Positions 59,246 to 64,000 of a DNA stretch of 64,000 bases are shown here, one piece after another. Under the pieces are notes generated by a model. The model was not told where the DNA came from. It ran no database searches and saw only the letters and a program-made list of their open reading frames with translations. Origin of the DNA: Sergeia podlipaevii (taxonomy: Eukaryota > Euglenozoa > Kinetoplastea > Trypanosomatida > Trypanosomatidae); NCBI GenBank assembly GCA_030849805.1, contig JASANZ010002274.1, forward strand, positions 168,051 through 232,050. Direction: 5' to 3'. Position 1 is the first letter of the stretch; each line of letters begins with the position of its first letter. The translations under genes were made by a program, and so were the position numbers.

Positions 59246-59475
59246 CGCGCAAGGTCATACGAAACAGAAAAAAAAGTATCACAAAACTGGATTTTAAAAT
59301 TGATTACTTCTAAGCATACTTTTCTTTGTTTGTTTTTAGCAGAATTTTTATGTGACGGATACTCCATTTTACTTTTGTTATTCCTTGATTTTTCAGTTTC
59401 AAGATTTAGAGAGTCTACCCTCACTCTGCTTCTTTACCCAGCTATTTGCACATAAAAATTTTGTTTTTTTTTTAA
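59246..59475. other. Spacer with splice acceptor
   Basis: A TTTTCTTTGTTTGTTTTTAG acceptor (AG 59338-59339) precedes the aspartic protease gene by about 136 bases. Confidence 0.45.
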
Positions 59476-60645
59476 ATGTCGTATGTCAACAGGATGTTCC
59501 TTGCTGTCATGGCTTTGTGCATCTGCTTACTAGCAGATGTCACTCAGTCGATTGCACTTGTTACTGACAGTGCCCTCACAACTATTCCACTTAAGCGCCA
59601 CATGAATCTTGCGCAAGCATTCTCTTTGGGTATGCCTCAATCTGTTGAGCGGCCATACCTTGGCGACGATGGCCGTGTTGTGATCCACGACTATCTTGGT
59701 GTTCAGTATTATGGCGCCATCTCTCTAGGGACGCCGCCACAGGAGTTCCTTGTGATTTACGACACCGGGAGCAGCAACTTGTGGGTTCCTGCGCACAACT
59801 GCTCCCTTTCTTGTCTTCTTAAGACACGGTACCAGCCAACCAAAAGTTCTACCAACGCCGCAGATGGGCGAGACTTCCAGATTATGTATGGCAGCGGCCC
59901 AGTAAGTGGACACCTTATTGCGGATCAAGTCACCATTGCAGGCTTCAGCGGTCCCCAAACTTTCGCCGGTATCACCGATGCCACCGGGCTTGGCTTGGCG
60001 TATGCAATCTCCAAGTGGGATGGCATCTGTGGCATGGGGTGGCCGTCAATCTCAGTGTACAATTTGGAACCACCGCTGTTTTCCATTACACGGCACAACC
60101 CAAATGTGCCCCACAAATTTGCCTTTTATTTTTCACGTGTTGCATCCAACGAAGGTGAGCTGATTATTGGTGGCTATAACCCTAGCCACGTCGATGGCAA
60201 TCTCGTTCGCGTCGACCTCACCACAAAGACATATTGGACAGTTGAAATGGAGGCAGCAGTGCTAGGCGATACGATGCTGTCAGAAAGCATCACCGCTATT
60301 GTGGACTCCGGTACATCGCTGATTGTCGTACCCAAGAAGATCCATCCCACCATAGTTGCAAAGCTTGCTGGAAAGGAGGCTGGCAATGGACAATATACAG
60401 TGGATTGTGCATCTCTTCCAACTCTACCCAACCTAACACTACGCATCGGTGGCGCTAATTGGGTTCTTGAGCCTCGCGACTACATCATCAGCGACATGAG
60501 CAACACCTGCATTATTGCAATGATGGGAATGGATCTACCAGGTCCAATCGGGCCCGCGTGGATTTTGGGTGATACTTTTATGAAGCGGGTTTATACGATT
60601 TTTGACGCTGATGACGCCTCTCTTTCCTTTGCATATTCCAAGTAA
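59476..60645 (+). CDS. Secreted pepsin-family (A1) aspartic protease, cathepsin D-like
   Basis: 389 residues. An N-terminal signal-peptide-like hydrophobic stretch (MFLAVMALCICLLADVTQS, about 7-25) is followed by a short pro-part and the mature bilobed enzyme. Both catalytic aspartates are present: Asp96 in DTGSSNLWVP and Asp277 in DSGTSLI. The flap Tyr138 in MYGSGPVSG is also kept. Other landmarks are YYGAISLGTPPQ, WDGICGMGW and the closing WILGDTFMKRVYTIFD. Cathepsin-D-like enzymes work in acidic lysosomes or are secreted. Family A1 is, as far as I know, not found in the well-studied Leishmania and Trypanosoma genomes, which makes this gene noteworthy. Codon use is C/G-rich like its neighbours. 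Confidence 0.95.
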   Translation: MSYVNRMFLAVMALCICLLADVTQSIALVTDSALTTIPLKRHMNLAQAFSLGMPQSVERPYLGDDGRVVIHDYLGVQYYGAISLGTPPQEFLVIYDTGSSNLWVPAHNCSLSCLLKTRYQPTKSSTNAADGRDFQIMYGSGPVSGHLIADQVTIAGFSGPQTFAGITDATGLGLAYAISKWDGICGMGWPSISVYNLEPPLFSITRHNPNVPHKFAFYFSRVASNEGELIIGGYNPSHVDGNLVRVDLTTKTYWTVEMEAAVLGDTMLSESITAIVDSGTSLIVVPKKIHPTIVAKLAGKEAGNGQYTVDCASLPTLPNLTLRIGGANWVLEPRDYIISDMSNTCIIAMMGMDLPGPIGPAWILGDTFMKRVYTIFDADDASLSFAYSK

Positions 60646-61683
60646 TCACGCTGTTTTTTTTTTTTTTTTTGCAGCCATGCTTGACCTCATATGTATATAT
60701 ATCATCCCGTGCCTTCGCATTCCTTCGCCGTGTGGCTATACACACCCTTAGTTAAACATCACCAAGCAGAGGGTCAACCTGACGAAAGAGCAGTGATACA
60801 ATTATTTGACAATGAACTATTTTTGATTTGGTAAGGAGAGAAAATGAACGAAAGTACGCTTGAGTTGACAAACAAACTCGTACTGACGCGAATATTTATT
60901 TTTCATATAGAGCAGAGAAATAGTGACATTCAAACACAATTGACATTGTACAGTGTGGGGGAAAACGAGCAGCTTGATGCTCCGAGCAATTCCCATGTAC
61001 TATATGAGATTCCACGAACCCCTACTTGCTCATCTTATTTTTTCTATTTGTCTGTTTCCTTTACGTGTGAAGAAATACCCGTGGATTTAAGCGTTCTTTC
61101 AAACGTCTTTTTTTTTTGTTAGAAAATAATAGACACTCATGCACTATAATCAGAGCTCTAGTTTTTGTTGTTATATTAACAAGCAGGATATAGCACCATG
61201 CACTGCGCCTTAGATGCTATGTCACGACATTAATGACAACCAGGTCTTTCACGTCGTTGCAGCTTTAGAAGCTTGATTGTATCCTCCTCTCTTACATCAG
61301 TAGGTATTCATTTTGAACTAATTGATGGCAATGCATTGAACAAGGGGGAATATTGGGCATCCATACAAGAATGCAACGACTCTGCCTGAATCTATGCGGG
61401 AGAGTGAACATGCGTCCACTACCCTTGAAGAGATCTCCTTCCCCCTCAGCAGAGCGGTGTTGTTGGCAGTAAGAACAGCCCAATCACTTTTCTTCCCAAG
61501 TGTGTCATAACGGCTTGTGCGATCGTTCGAGCGCGATCATCCATCTCACAGCTGTGCACAAGCTGCAAGCGAATCAGGCTGCCTTGGTGACGAGGAAGGC
61601 AGTTGCAGCCCCCTCTATTGGCCAGATGATTCTCTGCCAATATTATCAGTTCCAAACGGTAGAGAGAGGCTTATGCAGATCAT
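60646..61683. other. Intergenic, changing composition from about 61.15 kb
   Basis: The first 500 bases are ordinary spacer (T run at 60654-60670). From about 61150 the sequence becomes balanced in GC with almost no T runs, unlike other spacers, and flows into the zinc-finger gene. No other gene seen. The only acceptor-like element is TCCTCCTCTCTTACATCAG at about 61280-61300. Confidence 0.5.
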
Positions 61684-63042
61684 ATGACTAAGAGCCACCC
61701 GGAAACGGCGGTGGATAAGAAGAAGTTGGTGATAGACGCGCTGACTGACCACACTGAGATGCCGCCGCCCCCACCTAAAGTTCCACGTTTGGAAGTCCCT
61801 GCTTCAGTTGCCAGGCTCCAAGGCCCGATTCTGCGATGTGCGGATTGCGAGAAGGAATACACAGTGCAGCGTCACTTTAACGCGTACAAGTGTCCCAACA
61901 CTGGACGCGCTGCGAGCCCTTCACCCCCGGAATGTCCCACTCCGCAGAAGAGGCTCATCTGCGCGCGTGTGAATGGCAAGTATCAGTGCCCATACTGCGA
62001 GAAGCAGTATCATGCACTGTGGCTGGTCCGCCACGCACGCTCAGTTCATCCAGACAAGCCTCTTCCTCTAGCAGATGAACAACGGATGAAAGCAAGTCGA
62101 AATCGTGAGGAACAGCAAGACGACGTGGAGATGAAGTGTCCTTACTGTAGACTACATTTCCGCACTACCGCGGTCAATAGACACATACGGCGGTATCATC
62201 CAGGTGAGACACTCTTCGAGAGACCAGATAACGAGCTGCCGCCGCGCCGCAAGCCGAAGACGGAGTCCGCTACGACACACCGCTTTAAGTGCCCGTACTG
62301 CCTGAATAAGTACGCGTACAGGGGCAATATGCATGTGCACGCGCACCAGATGCATAAGGTCGGAGACTCTAGCACATCAGATCCCAATGTGATAGACCCC
62401 GTGCCACACCCGTGCAGCTTCCGCAAACGACCCTACACCTCCACAGCCGGCCTTGCTTACCATATGCGCACTAAGCACCCTGAGATGAGACAGTACACGG
62501 TTGCTGCGGAGAAGGACGTGCGGGTGACTGTTCAGAACCCTTTTACTAGACTCCTCTGCCCGCAGTGCAACAACACATTTGCCAATGATCTCTCCCTCGC
62601 AACACACTTGGATAGGTACCACAATGATGCCCAGTACAGGGTAAAGAGAGACCCATGGTTCCGACACACGAAGTGTATGAAAACATCGAGTCACTTTCTC
62701 ATCTGCCCAGCTCTAGCAACCATCCGAAACAAGTACAACCTACAGGAGATAAAACGAGACAAACTTTTCAACAGCCAGGAGCTTGCCATGCACTTGGTCG
62801 AAGTCTTCAAGCTACCTGCTCCGGCCCTCATCGACTCCCCGGAGAAGAATGAAGAGGCCGCCGCTGTCTCCGCTCCCGAGCAGACTGTATCCTCTCTCCC
62901 TCCCTTAATAGTTTCCCCTCCCCTCCTCGCTTCGGCTTTGCACACAAGGATGGATGAAAAGGGTGAGGTGAAGCCCAGAAAGCGATATCGATCCACATCG
63001 AGCATCCGATCTGGCCTGAGCTCCGCACCGCCCTCCGACTGA
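61684..63042 (+). CDS. Multi-C2H2 zinc-finger protein, possibly retroelement-derived
   Basis: 452 residues. Zinc-finger-like units: a first partial one (Cys52, Cys55), then three regular C2H2 fingers of form CPYC...H...H (second finger Cys102, Cys105, His117, His122; others at about 150 and 203), one damaged finger missing its second Cys (PCSFRKRPY, about 242), and a fifth CPQC finger at about 293. Between them are Arg/Pro/Lys-rich linkers, and the tail is Pro/Ser-rich with a basic RKRYRSTSS. Ordered CPYC arrays are uncommon in trypanosomatids but are found in ORF1 of site-specific retrotransposons (SLACS/CZAR/NeSL type). No reverse transcriptase follows in the window. A transcription factor is the alternative. 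Confidence 0.75.
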   Translation: MTKSHPETAVDKKKLVIDALTDHTEMPPPPPKVPRLEVPASVARLQGPILRCADCEKEYTVQRHFNAYKCPNTGRAASPSPPECPTPQKRLICARVNGKYQCPYCEKQYHALWLVRHARSVHPDKPLPLADEQRMKASRNREEQQDDVEMKCPYCRLHFRTTAVNRHIRRYHPGETLFERPDNELPPRRKPKTESATTHRFKCPYCLNKYAYRGNMHVHAHQMHKVGDSSTSDPNVIDPVPHPCSFRKRPYTSTAGLAYHMRTKHPEMRQYTVAAEKDVRVTVQNPFTRLLCPQCNNTFANDLSLATHLDRYHNDAQYRVKRDPWFRHTKCMKTSSHFLICPALATIRNKYNLQEIKRDKLFNSQELAMHLVEVFKLPAPALIDSPEKNEEAAAVSAPEQTVSSLPPLIVSPPLLASALHTRMDEKGEVKPRKRYRSTSSIRSGLSSAPPSD

Positions 63043-64000
63043 GGGACTGGTCTCCACGTCTTCGCGCATTTGGAGCCCTAGGCGATTGTTAGTAAGGGGG
63101 TATTTGGAATGATGGCTGGCGCGCCAGAGCAGACCTGAAAATAAGTGTTTACGAGGAAAAATGAAAAGAAGATCACTTGCTGGGATGCGTTTGATGGAGC
63201 TCCGTTTATGGTGCGCCATTATGGTAAAGAGAGTCGGTTGTGCTGTTGCGGCGACAATGCAATATCAATGGTGCTCACGTCATGTTGCCACTTAGTTTTT
63301 TTTTTTTAGAAAGGCGCATCTTTTTTAAATATACAATCTTTATATCTTATTATTTTGAACTTTTTTTCTTTCCAATTTTACAGGGTTTACCAGTTGTGCC
63401 GACAGTTACTTTTTTGCATTAACCCGCCTATCTACAGATCTATTTGCTTGCGCTGAGCGTACCCTTTTTTTCTTTTGGGAGAAGCTCCAGTTGCAGAGAT
63501 GTATTAAGTAATGTATTTTGTTCTTCTTTATTGTTGTTCTTGTGCGATTCATTCTTCGTAAGCGCATTTGTTTAATCAAGGTTGCCTCGTAGATTAGCTG
63601 CTTTCCATTTCTGATGCTTCCATTTTCTTTTATGACATCAAATGCGATATTTAACATCCTTTTAGCTCTCCATTTTTTTTTTTTTAAGGACCTTAGTTGT
63701 GTTATGGGATTTTGTCATTTTGCGACAGTAGTATTGCTTTTGCTGTAAAGATGAGGGGGTTTTCTTATGTTGCTTGGTGGCTTTCCCTTTTTTCATTTTG
63801 AGCACAGATATATTGTGACTTTTTTCTTGCTTCATTCATAGCTGGCACGTACTAGCTAGCTGTAGTGAGTTACTACGTATGTTATTCGGCGTTGCGTTGT
63901 GGATTTCACTACTTTGCAGCTTTCTTCTTTGTTTCTTCTTTTTTCATTGTATCAAGTATAAATACGCTGTGATCCCATAGCTAATGCTAATGTCAAGCTT
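63043..64000. other. 3' flank of the zinc-finger gene
   Basis: About 250 bases after the stop keep the balanced composition of the gene (a palindrome CTGGCGCGCCAG lies near 63117); from about 63295 normal T-rich spacer returns. No gene is seen before the window ends. T runs at 63296-63307 and 63673-63686. Confidence 0.5.

Noticed and set aside
63117..63128. A GGCGCGCC palindrome after the zinc-finger gene as a transposon end.
   Set aside because: It is a single short palindrome with no inverted partner or direct repeat near the other edge of the block.

Overview
The window looks like a piece of nuclear chromosome from a trypanosomatid (kinetoplastid) flagellate. All 36 protein genes I accept lie on the + strand, none needs an intron to be read, and they are separated by AT-rich spacers. 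Most of these spacers hold a long pyrimidine run followed by AG shortly before an ATG, which is the signature of polycistronic transcription with spliced-leader trans-splicing. The protein set agrees: a protein-only RNase P, a four-RRM poly(A)-binding protein, LSM12, a type II isopentenyl-diphosphate isomerase ending in a possible glycosomal signal, and a permuted mitochondrial GTPase (MTG1). Coding DNA is about two thirds of the window. The genus cannot be fixed from the sequence; moderate-GC genes with very T-rich and AT-repeat spacers argue against Leishmania. No strand switch, rRNA, CRISPR array or convincing tRNA was seen.

Layout. 1-13 kb: a 5'-truncated orphan gene, poly(A)-binding protein, a disordered protein, a VLRF1-domain (Vms1/ANKZF1-like) protein, two small orphans and PRORP. 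13-22 kb: ribosomal protein eL37, an RluA-type pseudouridine synthase with a long N-terminal extension, a probable exocyst EXO70 and an orphan with a possible uORF. 22-31 kb: a large membrane kinase joining PAS, degenerate histidine-kinase and receiver-like regions to a Ser/Thr kinase, then a METTL13/EEF1AKMT4-like methyltransferase, a 2-phosphoglycerate-kinase/LPA1-like P-loop protein with a shortened Walker A, and an unusual GTPase. 31-40 kb: a permuted papain-like (NlpC/P60-type) domain fused to membrane helices, MTG1, a coiled-coil protein, the tRNA m7G methyltransferase, a Cys-rich probably GPI-anchored folate-receptor-like surface protein and two tiny ORFs. 40-54 kb: ALG11, a MYCBP/AMY-1 homologue, a DCAF7/TTG1-type WD40 protein, an orphan, LSM12, a possible C76-like cysteine peptidase, DRG2, a SAC3/GANP-family protein and IDI-2. 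54-64 kb: a dynein-D6-like plus ankyrin protein, a tandem pair of amino-acid transporters, a secreted pepsin-family aspartic protease and a multi-C2H2 zinc-finger gene in a compositionally different block.

Many genes serve RNA and translation (PABP, LSM12, eL37, PRORP, TRM8, pseudouridine synthase, DRG2, VLRF1, MTG1, SAC3-like), but in trypanosomatids neighbours in a polycistron need not share a function. The most interesting items are the hybrid PAS/receiver/kinase protein, the dynein-D6/ankyrin fusion, the permuted-peptidase membrane protein, the pepsin-like protease (a family I know as absent from the well-studied trypanosomatids), the C76-like peptidase, and the zinc-finger block at the right end. 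Start codons were set to ATG. Several reading frames open upstream with GTG or TTG and were trimmed to the first ATG that follows a plausible splice acceptor.
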